A stretch of DNA of 64,000 bases. It comes from Bradyrhizobium iriomotense. GTDB taxonomy: Bacteria; Pseudomonadota; Alphaproteobacteria; Rhizobiales; Xanthobacteraceae. Location of the stretch: NCBI RefSeq assembly GCF_018129405.1, contig NZ_JAFCLP010000007.1, positions 62,001-126,000 on the forward strand, written 5' to 3'. Below the pieces are notes generated by a model, which was not told the DNA's origin, ran no database searches, and saw nothing but the letters and a program-made list of their open reading frames with translations. Shown here piece after piece: positions 46,296 through 55,333 of this stretch. The position numbers and the translations under genes were made by a program. Position 1 is the first letter of the stretch, and each line of letters begins with the position of its first letter.

Positions 46296-47234
46296 ATGCG
46301 GAAGAAGATCAGCCTTGTGACGCCCTGCTACAACGAGGAGGCGGGAATCCGGGAATGCTACGCGGCGGTCAAGGAAATCTTCGACCGTGAGCTTCCGGAT
46401 TACGAGCGCGAGCACATTTTCTGCGACAACGCCTCGAGCGACCGGACCGTGGAGATTCTCAAGGAGATCGCAGCCGAGGATCCCTCGGTGAAGGTCATCG
46501 TGAATGCCCGGAACTTCGGCGTGTTGAGGAACACCTACAACGGCGTGCTGGCCTCGACAGGCGATGCCACCGTGCTGTTCATGCCCGCGGATTTGCAGGA
46601 CCCGCCGTCGCTGATCCCGACTTTCGTCAAGCACTGGGAACAGGGCTACGAGATCGTGTTTGGCATCCGGGCCCGTCGCGAGGAGCCTCTCCTGAGCCGA
46701 ACCGCGCGGCATCTCTACTACAAGATGATCAGCCGCATGTCCTATGTCGACTATCCGGCCGACGTCGGCGACTACCAGCTTGTCGACCGCAAGGTGCTCG
46801 ACGCCATGAAGCAATTCGAAGACGTCCAGCCCTTCATGCGGATGATGCCGTTCGAATGCGGCTTTCGCTCGATCGGCGTGCCCTACACTTGGCTCGCGCG
46901 CAAGCACGGCATCTCGCGCAACCGGCTGTCGAGCCTGATCGACCAGGGGCTGCTCGGCGCCATCAGCTTCTCGACTGTGCCGCTACGTACCGCGTTCTTC
47001 TTCGGACTGATCATCTCGTCGCTGAGCTTCGCCTATGCGTTCGTCGTGTTCCTGCTCAAGATAGCCGGCTTCGACATAGGTCCGCGCGGCATCCCCACGA
47101 TCGTCATCGGCCTGTTCTTCTTCGGCGGCGTGCAGCTGTTCTTTCTCGGCGTGCTCGGCGAGTACATCGTGGCGATCTTCAACCAGGTCCGGCGGCGGCC
47201 GATCGTGGTCGAGCGCGAACGAATCAATTTCTGA
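46296..47234 (+). CDS. GT2-family glycosyltransferase with two C-terminal transmembrane segments
   Basis: 312 residues of the polyprenyl-phosphate glycosyltransferase (DPM1-like) type. KISLVTPCYNEEAGI starts the domain, and FMPADLQDPPSLIP carries the metal-binding DxD-like motif. Two transmembrane helices lie near residues 230-295. It transfers a sugar from a nucleotide to undecaprenyl phosphate, or elongates a chain. I placed the start at ATG 46296, 5 bp after GGAG. Confidence 0.9.
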   Translation: MRKKISLVTPCYNEEAGIRECYAAVKEIFDRELPDYEREHIFCDNASSDRTVEILKEIAAEDPSVKVIVNARNFGVLRNTYNGVLASTGDATVLFMPADLQDPPSLIPTFVKHWEQGYEIVFGIRARREEPLLSRTARHLYYKMISRMSYVDYPADVGDYQLVDRKVLDAMKQFEDVQPFMRMMPFECGFRSIGVPYTWLARKHGISRNRLSSLIDQGLLGAISFSTVPLRTAFFFGLIISSLSFAYAFVVFLLKIAGFDIGPRGIPTIVIGLFFFGGVQLFFLGVLGEYIVAIFNQVRRRPIVVERERINF

Positions 47235-47252
47235 CGGCGCAGCGGCCAAAGC

Positions 47253-48461
47253 TCAGGCTTGTGCCTGAGCTCCGTCGTTGTCGGGCTCAGCCCGGCTCTT
47301 GCCCGCCAGAAGATTTCCAAGCGCCTCGCTGCTCACGAAAGTGAGAACGCCCAACGCGGGCGCGATCAGCCGGGTCTCGGAGAAATCGGCGATCAAGAAC
47401 ACGATCCCGACGTGGATCAGGCCGGCGGGCAGCACAACGGCCATCGTCCGGGTGATCGAGCACGTTCTCACGATCACGATCGCGAGCACGGGACTGGCGA
47501 TGGCAACCGCCATCTTCATGGACAGAAGGTTGCCGAGGAGTTTGGTGAAATAGTCGCCTTGAGTAATCAGGAATGAGCTGAAAATCGCCTGGGGATGCAT
47601 CCAGATCAGCATCTTGGGCACGAGCAGGGAAATTCCGACCAATACGGCGCTCACGGACCATTCCCGCGTGGTGGGCCACCGCCGTTCGAAGGCCGCCAGG
47701 GTCAACGGGACGAAAGCGGTTGCGAACACCACGTCTGTTCGCGCGAAGCTGATGATGAGCCCCGATACGATCGCTACCGGGTAGCGGCGGGACACCAGAA
47801 GAAACATCTGCCAGAACAACCCGCCCGCGATGAAGACCGCGCCCATGCGTCCGGCAAAAATGGCCGTTTGCGTGTAAAAAGCGAAGGTGAGCAGGCACAG
47901 CCATGTCGCGGTCGGCGTGAGCAAGAGCGTCCCAAGCGCAAACACCGCGAGAAACGATAAGGAGTCGAACATGTAGTTGATCGCAACATGCGTTCGGAAG
48001 GTCGATCCTCTCAGGTGATCGTCGCCGAGAACCTGAACGTAGATCTCCACGATCTTCGATATCAGCGGACGGATGATGCCTTCGACGAACTCGCCATGGG
48101 CAAACTCTCGCTCGTGATCGAGGCTGAACTGCATCTGCTCGCGCAGCAGATTGGCCTCATGAGCCGTGATGGACGCGGCCAGGCAACAGCTGACGAGCAG
48201 CCCCAGGACAACCGGATTGAAAAACCGATCTCGGACTTTGAAGAGAAGAACCAGCGGAGCGAGCGCCACGAGCGCGGGGACCGCCATTCCAACATACCGC
48301 AACGCGCCGGGAAACCATCTGTCGGAAATCCCCAGACGCCACCAGACCACCATCAGGACGTTCGCGACGACCCAGAATCCCAGCACGAGCCGGAGCGGCG
48401 GCGTCTGCACGCCCTCTTCGACCCTCATCAGCCGATCGAGACGGCTGGATAACCAGTTCAT
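47253..48461 (-). CDS. Multi-spanning membrane protein of unknown function
   Basis: 402 residues with roughly ten transmembrane segments and a large loop (about residues 110-150, HEREFAHGEFVEGIIRP). The topology resembles GT-C glycosyltransferases or O-antigen polymerase/ligase proteins, but no family motif is certain. A G-rich Shine-Dalgarno precedes the ATG. It is convergent with the GT2 gene. Confidence 0.6.
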   Translation of the reverse strand: MNWLSSRLDRLMRVEEGVQTPPLRLVLGFWVVANVLMVVWWRLGISDRWFPGALRYVGMAVPALVALAPLVLLFKVRDRFFNPVVLGLLVSCCLAASITAHEANLLREQMQFSLDHEREFAHGEFVEGIIRPLISKIVEIYVQVLGDDHLRGSTFRTHVAINYMFDSLSFLAVFALGTLLLTPTATWLCLLTFAFYTQTAIFAGRMGAVFIAGGLFWQMFLLVSRRYPVAIVSGLIISFARTDVVFATAFVPLTLAAFERRWPTTREWSVSAVLVGISLLVPKMLIWMHPQAIFSSFLITQGDYFTKLLGNLLSMKMAVAIASPVLAIVIVRTCSITRTMAVVLPAGLIHVGIVFLIADFSETRLIAPALGVLTFVSSEALGNLLAGKSRAEPDNDGAQAQA

Positions 48462-48492
48462 TGCCCCCCCAGTGACAAGCAGGCCCGCCGGA

Positions 48493-49416
48493 TCAGTGTT
48501 GCAAAATGCCGACGAGATTCATGTGAGCGGGGCGCGAGTGCTCGATCCCCAGGAGCGTCCGCCGGTTGTCATTCGTGCGCTGCAAATGCAGGCTCGCGAG
48601 CGTGACCCCGGTGCAGGTGGTGACCGTGCTTCCGCGACCGCCGAACGGTTTGAGGAAGTCGAACACGCGACTGCCAAACATGTCCACCACCGACATTTCG
48701 CGTGCCCCCAGCGGCGGAATCTCGCCGAAATCCGCCTCCAGTTCCTCGCCATCCGCGCGGATCAGCCTCGAGGTCGGCCGCGCCGCATGAGCATATTCGG
48801 GATCGGAGGAGTGGTTGATCAGCAACAGGCTGCTGACGATGTCGCTGGTCGCAATGATCTTCGGGTTGATCCCGGTGAAGCCGACATGCGCCTTGAGCCT
48901 GCCCTCGTTCAGCGGCCGGGCAAATGCGCCGGTGCGATAGATCGCGACGTTGTCCTGATCCACATAGGTCATGGAATAGCTGGCGGGCGAGGAACGAAAT
49001 CCGTCCATGCGTCCGCGCGACATCACGACGATGACCAGATAGTCGTCCTGAGGAAGCCCCAGCGAGGCGAAGAGGCGCGACAGCTCGATCTCGACAGTGG
49101 CGCCGGGCCGATAGTCTTCCGGAAACTCGTAGGTCGTCCGGTAGTCGCCCTGACGCGACAGGATGTGCAACTTGAATCTGAGCTTCTTGCTGAAGCCCGA
49201 GGCGACAAGGCTCGCGAGCTCGGGAATGAGGTCCTTGACCGTTTCGCGGAAGTTCTTGCGCAGGCTGCCAGCGACGAGGCTGCGGAGATACCGGATGTCG
49301 ATCGGACGATACCAGGCGGGAATCGAGAAGCCCATGCGCGACTCGATGCCCGCAAAGGTCGGGAACATGAACCTGGGCTCGTGAGGCTTCCACGGATTGG
49401 ATGAAAAACGTGTCAC
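48493..49416 (-). CDS. Unknown protein, paralog-like to the next gene
   Basis: 307 residues, probably starting at GTG 49416 behind AGAGGCGG. It appears beta-rich, with no signal peptide or transmembrane segment and no recognised domain. The pattern SLLLINHSS..., PTSRLIRADGEEL and EIPPLGAREMSVVDMFG is echoed in the adjacent upstream protein. Only 11 bp separate the two, so they are one operon. Location in the glycan locus suggests a role in surface sugar handling, but this is unproven. Confidence 0.6.
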   Translation of the reverse strand: MTRFSSNPWKPHEPRFMFPTFAGIESRMGFSIPAWYRPIDIRYLRSLVAGSLRKNFRETVKDLIPELASLVASGFSKKLRFKLHILSRQGDYRTTYEFPEDYRPGATVEIELSRLFASLGLPQDDYLVIVVMSRGRMDGFRSSPASYSMTYVDQDNVAIYRTGAFARPLNEGRLKAHVGFTGINPKIIATSDIVSSLLLINHSSDPEYAHAARPTSRLIRADGEELEADFGEIPPLGAREMSVVDMFGSRVFDFLKPFGGRGSTVTTCTGVTLASLHLQRTNDNRRTLLGIEHSRPAHMNLVGILQH

Positions 49417-49427
49417 GGGCGCCGCCT

Positions 49428-50168
49428 CTAGAAATGATGCAAGCTGAACTTGCCGTTGGCAAATTCATAATAGCTGAACGGGCTGGCGATGTTGGTGCCC
49501 TTGAACTCCAGGGCAAAGCCCTCGCTCGGCCCCACCAATCTTTCAGCTTCCGGGAACAGGTCCAGCGTGCCGATGCGGGCAGCGCCCATCGGCGCGATTT
49601 CCGGAAGGGTCCGCTCGCCCAAGGCGGTGCCGTTCAGGGCCATGAGCCGAGCCGTTCCCACCGAAGCGCCTTCGGGCGCCATGCAGGAGTTCACGAGCAC
49701 CACGCCGGACTCCTTCAGGAACCGCGTGAGATAGGGCTGCATCCAGGCGGTGGTCGGAAACGGCGATGCCGCGACGGGCTCGCGCTCGTGCGACAATGTT
49801 ATTGCGCCGTGCTGCGAGAAATATTGTGCGTAATAACCGGTCGTCACCTTTCGTCCGGGACGAAGCTTGGTCTCATGTTTCGGTATCAGCGCCATCGCCA
49901 CCGTTCCCGAAACGTGCGGACAGAGCTCCGACGTCTGCAGCTGCAATTGTCCGTTAACTCCGAGCTCCCTGTGGAAATATCCAGCCGGCTTGCCCAGCCC
50001 GTCGAACAACCAGACATGGGCATCCACTTCCGGATGATCCTTCATGAAGACCGAGAAGTAGTTGTATGCGCAGACTTCCGTCGTGACTGTCTCGTCGTTG
50101 CGCAGGTAGAGCACCGCTGGCGGATAGCCCCTTGCGACGGCCTCGCCAATCTGCAATTCACCTGGCAT
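49428..50168 (-). CDS. Unknown protein, paralog-like to the previous gene
   Basis: About 246 residues from the ATG at 50168; a TTG start at 50192 is possible, and an in-frame stop lies two codons before that. It shares with its neighbour the layout VVLVNSCMAP..., TARLMALNGTAL and EIAPMGAARIGTLDLF, and a mid-protein YYAQYFSQHGAITLSHE. It is beta-rich with no known family. Function not known. Confidence 0.55.
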   Translation of the reverse strand: MPGELQIGEAVARGYPPAVLYLRNDETVTTEVCAYNYFSVFMKDHPEVDAHVWLFDGLGKPAGYFHRELGVNGQLQLQTSELCPHVSGTVAMALIPKHETKLRPGRKVTTGYYAQYFSQHGAITLSHEREPVAASPFPTTAWMQPYLTRFLKESGVVLVNSCMAPEGASVGTARLMALNGTALGERTLPEIAPMGAARIGTLDLFPEAERLVGPSEGFALEFKGTNIASPFSYYEFANGKFSLHHF

Positions 50169-50584
50169 GCAATGAAACTCGGCGGGAAGCAACGATCAGG
50201 CCGGATTGGCCGACAGATAGCGAAGATTGCGCCCAGATATTCTCGCCCGCATGCCAAAAATCCTGCACAACTGCACGGACGTTTACGCTCAGCCGTGCAT
50301 GGAATCAACCGTGAATGGAGCTGCCCAAGCCTTCCGAAAACCCCGCGCAATCCCCTATCCGCCGGATTCCGAATGCATCAAGTCGCTTCGCGCAGGCCCG
50401 TTCAAGGCGCTGTCTGCAAACAAGCGGAGTGCCGTCGTTCGAATTCCGTGCGAACGCCGACCTCAGGCACTATCCGTCACGACGAAAGCACGTCTGGCGC
50501 GGAGATCTGTGGCGCGCTATGGACATTGGAAATGACACCCGCCTTTCACCGACAGCTCGATCGATGTCGCAAAATCCCCGCGCT
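50169..50584. other. Intergenic region before the HddC-GmhB gene
   Basis: About 416 bp without a convincing gene. I saw no clear promoter, terminator or palindrome of note. It separates the divergent unknown-protein pair and the HddC-GmhB fusion, so promoters for both should lie here. Confidence 0.4.
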
Positions 50585-51787
50585 ATGCTGAGACAGGCCG
50601 TTATCCTCGTCGGCGGGCTTGGCACCCGGCTCGGCGAGCGCACCAGGCTGGTTCCGAAGCCGATGCTCGACATCGGCGGGCGGCCGTTCCTCGACACGCT
50701 GATCGACGAACTCGTCCGCTATGGCATGTTCGATGAAATCGTCCTGCTTGCCGGCCACAAGGCGGAGATCGTCGAGACGCACTACGCCGCGGCCGCCAGG
50801 GGACCGACGCGCATCGTGGTGTCGCGCGAGACCGAGCCGCTCGGCACCGGCGGTGCGCTCGTGCATGCGCGCGACCTGCTGCACGACCGCTTCCTGCTGC
50901 TCAACGGCGACTCGCTGTTCGATTTCAACCTGCTCGATCTGATCGCGCGCGCGCAGGACGGTCGCGTCCACATGGCACTGCGCGACGGCGTCGTCGGAGA
51001 CCGCTACGGGCGCGTCGCCCTCGACGGCGACGTGGTGCGCGATTTCATCGCCCCGGGTGCAGGCGCCACGGGACCGGTCAATGCCGGCATCTACGTCGTC
51101 GACAAGTCCGTTCTCGCTGACATCGCGAAGCTTCCCGCTTCCCTGGAACAGGACGTATTTCCCGGCCTTGCCTCGCGCGGCGAGCTGCGCGGCACGGCCT
51201 ATCGCGGCTATTTCATCGACATCGGCATCCCCGATGATTTCGCACGCGCCGATCGCGAGATGCACGAGAAGCTGCGACGTCCCGCCGTGTTCTTCGACCG
51301 CGACGGCGTGCTCAACCACGATTCCGGCTACACGTTCGAGACGCACAAGCTGCAATGGATCGAGGGGGCACGCGAGGCAGTGAAGGCCGTGAACGACGCC
51401 GGCTATTTCGCCTTCGTCATCACCAATCAATCCGGCGTCGCGCGCGGCTACTACGAGGAGCATCACGTCGTCACCCTGCACCGCTGGATGGCAGACCAGA
51501 TGGCAGAGGTCGGCGCGCATATCGACGCCTTCGAATATTGCCCCGATCATCCCGACGGAACCGTCGCGCGCTATTGCCGCACGAGCGACCGGCGCAAGCC
51601 GGCGCCGGGCATGATCACCGACCTCGCGCAGCGCTTTCCGGTCGACATGACGCGCAGCATGGTGATCGGCGACAAGCCGAGCGACATCGAGGCTGCGCGG
51701 GCTGCCGGCCTCCCCGGCCATTTGTTCGAGGGCGGCAATCTCGAGGCGTTCGTGAGAGCGCGCCTGAACCCGGCCGGCAAGGCCTAG
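50585..51787 (+). CDS. HddC-like nucleotidyltransferase fused to GmhB-like phosphatase
   Basis: 400 residues. Residues 1-230 form a sugar nucleotidyltransferase (VGGLGTRLGE, LVPKPMLDIGGRPF, LLNGDSLFDF), like D-glycero-D-manno-heptose-1-phosphate guanosyltransferase. Residues 235-395 form an HAD phosphatase with DRDGVLN (238-244), VITNQSGV and MVIGDKPSDIEAA, as in GmhB. GmhB zinc-loop ligands are largely replaced (CPDH... and SDRRKP). With the HddA-like kinase it could run the GDP-heptose pathway; no GmhA isomerase is in the window. ATG 50564 is an alternative start. Confidence 0.85.
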   Translation: MLRQAVILVGGLGTRLGERTRLVPKPMLDIGGRPFLDTLIDELVRYGMFDEIVLLAGHKAEIVETHYAAAARGPTRIVVSRETEPLGTGGALVHARDLLHDRFLLLNGDSLFDFNLLDLIARAQDGRVHMALRDGVVGDRYGRVALDGDVVRDFIAPGAGATGPVNAGIYVVDKSVLADIAKLPASLEQDVFPGLASRGELRGTAYRGYFIDIGIPDDFARADREMHEKLRRPAVFFDRDGVLNHDSGYTFETHKLQWIEGAREAVKAVNDAGYFAFVITNQSGVARGYYEEHHVVTLHRWMADQMAEVGAHIDAFEYCPDHPDGTVARYCRTSDRRKPAPGMITDLAQRFPVDMTRSMVIGDKPSDIEAARAAGLPGHLFEGGNLEAFVRARLNPAGKA

Positions 51788-51846
51788 GTGGCCTTAAAAA
51801 AACTGCTGCTTCCCCGGGCATTTGGCAGCTTTCGGGTGCGGCTCTG

Positions 51847-51874
51847 TTGCGCGCGACCGCCAGTGTGCTATAGC
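51847..51874 (+). promoter_or_regulatory. Candidate promoter upstream of legB
   Basis: TTGCGC (51847-51852) and TATAGC (51869-51874) with a 16-bp spacer, 47 bp before the legB ATG. The -35 is weak. It is the only plausible pair in the 133-bp gap. Confidence 0.3.
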
Positions 51875-51920
51875 GCCATCTTGTTGCGAATACTGGCTTA
51901 ATCGCCTTCTGGGGTCCGGC

Positions 51921-52940
51921 ATGGCAGATCTGAGGGACGCCCGCGTCCTCGTAACCGGCAGCGACGGCTTCATCGGTTCGCATGTCGTCGAGGAGCTGGT
52001 GAAGGCCGGGGCCCGCGTCAAGGCGGTCGTCTACTACAACTCCTTCAATTCCTGGGGCTGGCTGGACACGGTTCCCGCCGACATCATGAAGTCCGTGGAG
52101 GTGGTCGCCGGCGACATCCGCGATCCGCATTTCATGATCGCGGCCGCCAGCGGCTGCACCGACGTGCTGCATTTGGCAGCACTGATCGCGATCCCCTTCT
52201 CCTATGACGCACCCGATTCCTACGTCGAGACCAATGTGCGCGGCACCGTCAACGTGCTCCAGGCGGCGCGCATGGCCGGCGTGCGGCGCTTCGTGCAGAC
52301 CTCGACCAGCGAGGTCTATGGCACGGCGCAGGTCGTGCCGATCAAGGAGAACCATCCGCTGGTCGGCCAATCGCCCTACTCGGCCTCGAAGATCGCCTCC
52401 GACCAGATGGCGCTGTCGTTCCAGGCCTCGTTCGACATGCCGGTCGTCGTCATCAGGCCGTTCAACACCTATGGACCGCGGCAATCGGCCCGCGCGGTGA
52501 TCCCGACCATCATCAGCCAGATCGCGACCGGCAAGCGCAGGATCCGTCTCGGCGCGGTCAGTCCGACGCGGGACTTCTCCTTCGTCACCGACACCGCGCG
52601 CGGCCTGATCGCGGGCCTCACCGCGCCGGCCGAACAATGCGTCGGCCAGACCATCAATCTCGGCAGCGGTTTCGAGATCTCCGTCGGCGCGACCGTCGAG
52701 ATGATCGCCGACGTGATGGGCGTGACGATCGAGATCGAGACCGACGAAGCTCGCCTGCGGCCGGCCAACAGCGAGGTCGAGCGGCTCTGGGCCGACAATT
52801 CCAAGGCACGCCAGCAGCTCGGCTGGGCGCCGGAATTTGGCGGGATCGACGGCATGCGCCAGGGCATCGAGAAGACGGTGAACTGGTTCACCAACCCGAC
52901 CAATCTCAACCGCTACAAGGCTGACGTCTACAATGTCTGA
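51921..52940 (+). CDS. legB: Nucleotide-sugar 4,6-dehydratase (LegB family)
   Basis: 339 residues, extended SDR. TGSDGFIGSHV cofactor motif near residue 12; VYYNSFNSWGWLDT and TSTSEVYGTAQ match the LegB family closely; the YSASK catalytic motif is present. It dehydrates GDP- or UDP-N-acetylglucosamine to a 4-keto-6-deoxy sugar, the first committed step to legionaminic acid. I chose ATG 51921 because it starts directly at the Rossmann strand. It overlaps legC by 8 bp. Confidence 0.93.
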   Translation: MADLRDARVLVTGSDGFIGSHVVEELVKAGARVKAVVYYNSFNSWGWLDTVPADIMKSVEVVAGDIRDPHFMIAAASGCTDVLHLAALIAIPFSYDAPDSYVETNVRGTVNVLQAARMAGVRRFVQTSTSEVYGTAQVVPIKENHPLVGQSPYSASKIASDQMALSFQASFDMPVVVIRPFNTYGPRQSARAVIPTIISQIATGKRRIRLGAVSPTRDFSFVTDTARGLIAGLTAPAEQCVGQTINLGSGFEISVGATVEMIADVMGVTIEIETDEARLRPANSEVERLWADNSKARQQLGWAPEFGGIDGMRQGIEKTVNWFTNPTNLNRYKADVYNV

Positions 52941-54162
52941 GGCGACGGTGAAACCGGCCGTGACCAAAGCGCTCGCCTTCGATCCCAAGGGCTTCGATCC
53001 AAAGGCCGTGGTCGATGCCGTCCGGCGCGCCGCGGGCACGCCCAACGGCATCCTCGGTCTGCACGAGCCGGTGTTCGCCGGCAACGAGGTCTCCTATCTC
53101 GAAGAGTGCATCAAGAGCACCTTCGTCTCCTCGGTCGGCCCGTTCGTCGACCGCTTCGAGCGCATGCTGGAGGAGGTGACGGGCGCCAGGCGCGCGATCG
53201 CCGTCGTCAACGGCACGGCGGCGCTGCATGCCTGCTTCAGGCTCGCCGGCGTCGAGCCGGGCGCCGAGGTGATGTCGCCGGCGCTGACCTTCATCGCGAC
53301 CACCAACGCGATCGCCTATTGCGGGGCGGTGCCGCATTTCATCGACAGCTCGTTTGTCACCCTCGGCATGGACCCGCGCGCCCTCGCCGCACGGCTCGAG
53401 GCGATTGCGGAGCGAACGCCTAAGGGCACGATCAATCGCGAGACCGGACGCCGCATCGCCGCGATATCACCGATGCACACGTTCGGGCATCCCGTCGAGC
53501 TCGACGACATCGCCGCGATCGCGCAAAGCTGGGGCATCGCGCTGGTCGAGGATGCCGCGGAATCGCTGGGCTCGACCTACAAGGGCCACGCCGTCGGATC
53601 GCAGGCGCGGCTCGCAGCGCTGAGCTTCAACGGCAACAAGATCGTCACCACCGGCGGCGGCGGCGCCATCCTCACCAATGACGAGGAACTGGGACGCCGC
53701 GCCAAGCATCTCACCACCACCGCGAAGCTGCCGCACAAATGGGCCTTCGTGCACGACGAGATCGGCTTCAACTACCGCCTGCCCAACCTGAACGCCGCGC
53801 TCGGCTGCGCCCAGCTCGAGCAGCTCGAGGGCTTCCTGGCGAGCAAGCGCCGGTTGGCTGCGGCCTATGAGCGCGCCTTTGCGGACGTGCCCGGCGTGCG
53901 CTTCTCGCGCGAGCCCGAGGGCACCACGAGCAATTACTGGCTGAACGCGATCCTGCTCGACGAGGCGTATGCCGGGCTGCGCGACGACGTGCTCACGGCG
54001 CTGAACGAAGCCGGCTTCGGCGCGCGCCCGGCCTGGACCCTGATGCACCGCCTGCCGATGTTCGCGCAGAGCCCGCGCGGCGATCTCGTTACCGCCGAAT
54101 CGATCGAGCGGCGGCTGATCAACCTCCCCTCCAGCGCCAGCATCCAGGCCCGCGATGAGTGA
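52933..54162 (+). CDS. legC: LegC-type sugar aminotransferase
   Basis: 409 residues, PLP-dependent DegT/AHBA class. Lys236 in SFNGNK is the PLP-binding residue. LHEPVFAGNEVSYLEECI and TFVSSVGPFVDRFE are typical of the LegC family that follows LegB. It aminates the 4-keto carbon. Some N-terminal residues (TKALAFDPKGF) precede the usual fold start. Confidence 0.93.
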   Translation: MSEATVKPAVTKALAFDPKGFDPKAVVDAVRRAAGTPNGILGLHEPVFAGNEVSYLEECIKSTFVSSVGPFVDRFERMLEEVTGARRAIAVVNGTAALHACFRLAGVEPGAEVMSPALTFIATTNAIAYCGAVPHFIDSSFVTLGMDPRALAARLEAIAERTPKGTINRETGRRIAAISPMHTFGHPVELDDIAAIAQSWGIALVEDAAESLGSTYKGHAVGSQARLAALSFNGNKIVTTGGGGAILTNDEELGRRAKHLTTTAKLPHKWAFVHDEIGFNYRLPNLNAALGCAQLEQLEGFLASKRRLAAAYERAFADVPGVRFSREPEGTTSNYWLNAILLDEAYAGLRDDVLTALNEAGFGARPAWTLMHRLPMFAQSPRGDLVTAESIERRLINLPSSASIQARDE

Positions 54163-55333
54163 ACCAAGCCGCAAGATCTGCTTCGTCACCGGCAGCCGCG
54201 CCGATTTTGGCCTGATCATCTGGCCGATGCGGGCGATCCGCGAGACGCCCGGTTTGACGCTTCAGCTCGTCGCCACCGGCATGCATCTGTCGCCCGAGTT
54301 CGGATACACCATCGACAACATCCGCGCCGAAGGGTTCGACGTCGACGAGAACGTCGAGACGCTGCTCTCGAGCGATTCTGGTGTCGGCGTCTCCAAGTCG
54401 GTCGGGCTCGGCGTGATCGGATTTGCCGACGCATTCGCCCGGCTGAAGCCGGATCTCGTCGTCGTGCTCGGCGACCGCTACGAGACCTTTGCGGCGGCGC
54501 AGGCGGCGATGTTCATGCGACTGCCGATGGCGCATCTGTTCGGCGGCGACGTCACCGAAGGCGCGATCGACGAATCCATTCGGCACGCCATCAGCAAAAT
54601 GGCGCATCTGCATTTTACTTCCAATGCCGATTCCTCGCGGCGATTGACGCAGCTCGGCGAAGATCCCGGCCGTGTCTTTACCGTCGGTTCGACCGGCATC
54701 GATTCGATCAAGCGGATGAAGCTGATGGACCGGGACACCCTGGGGCGTGAAGTCGGGATGTCGCTTGGCGCCCACAATATCCTCGTTACCTTCCATCCGG
54801 TAACCGTCGAGGCGGACGGCTCTGTAGAATCGCTGGATGAATTGCTTGCGGCACTTTCCGCCGTCGATCCGGACGTCCGCCTATTCTTCACGCTGGCCAA
54901 TGCCGACGCCGAGGGCCGCGCGTTGAACGAGCGTATCAAGGCATTTGTATCGGACCGACCGCACGCGATCGCAGCGGCCTCACTGGGTCAGCTGCGCTAC
55001 CTCAGCCTGATGAACCAAGTCGATGCTGTGGTTGGCAATTCCTCCAGCGGGGTCTATGAGGCGCCCTCGCTCAACACCCCGAGCGTCGATATCGGCGACC
55101 GCCAGAAAGGCCGCGAGCGCGCAGCTTCGGTATTCCACGCTGCGCCCGAACGGAATGCCATCGGTGCGGCCATCGCCCAGGCGCTGCAACGTGGACGACA
55201 GCCGACGGTCAATCCCTATGGCGACGGCGACGCGAGTCGCCGCATTGCCGACCGCATCGCCGCCATTCCGGATTTTCGCGTGCTGCTTAAGAAGGCCTTT
55301 CATAATATCCAAAGCCGCGAGGCGGTCCAATGA
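54155..55333 (+). CDS. legG: Hydrolysing NDP-sugar 2-epimerase (LegG/NeuC type)
   Basis: 392 residues of the WecB/NeuC family. TGSRADFGL near the N-terminus is the NeuC-type motif; VTFHPVT and GNSSSGVYEAP complete the nucleotide-sugar site. It releases NDP and inverts C2, giving 2,4-diacetamido-2,4,6-trideoxymannose. The expected acetyltransferase (LegH) is not between legC and legG. It overlaps legC by 8 bp. Confidence 0.93.
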   Translation: MSEPSRKICFVTGSRADFGLIIWPMRAIRETPGLTLQLVATGMHLSPEFGYTIDNIRAEGFDVDENVETLLSSDSGVGVSKSVGLGVIGFADAFARLKPDLVVVLGDRYETFAAAQAAMFMRLPMAHLFGGDVTEGAIDESIRHAISKMAHLHFTSNADSSRRLTQLGEDPGRVFTVGSTGIDSIKRMKLMDRDTLGREVGMSLGAHNILVTFHPVTVEADGSVESLDELLAALSAVDPDVRLFFTLANADAEGRALNERIKAFVSDRPHAIAAASLGQLRYLSLMNQVDAVVGNSSSGVYEAPSLNTPSVDIGDRQKGRERAASVFHAAPERNAIGAAIAQALQRGRQPTVNPYGDGDASRRIADRIAAIPDFRVLLKKAFHNIQSREAVQ

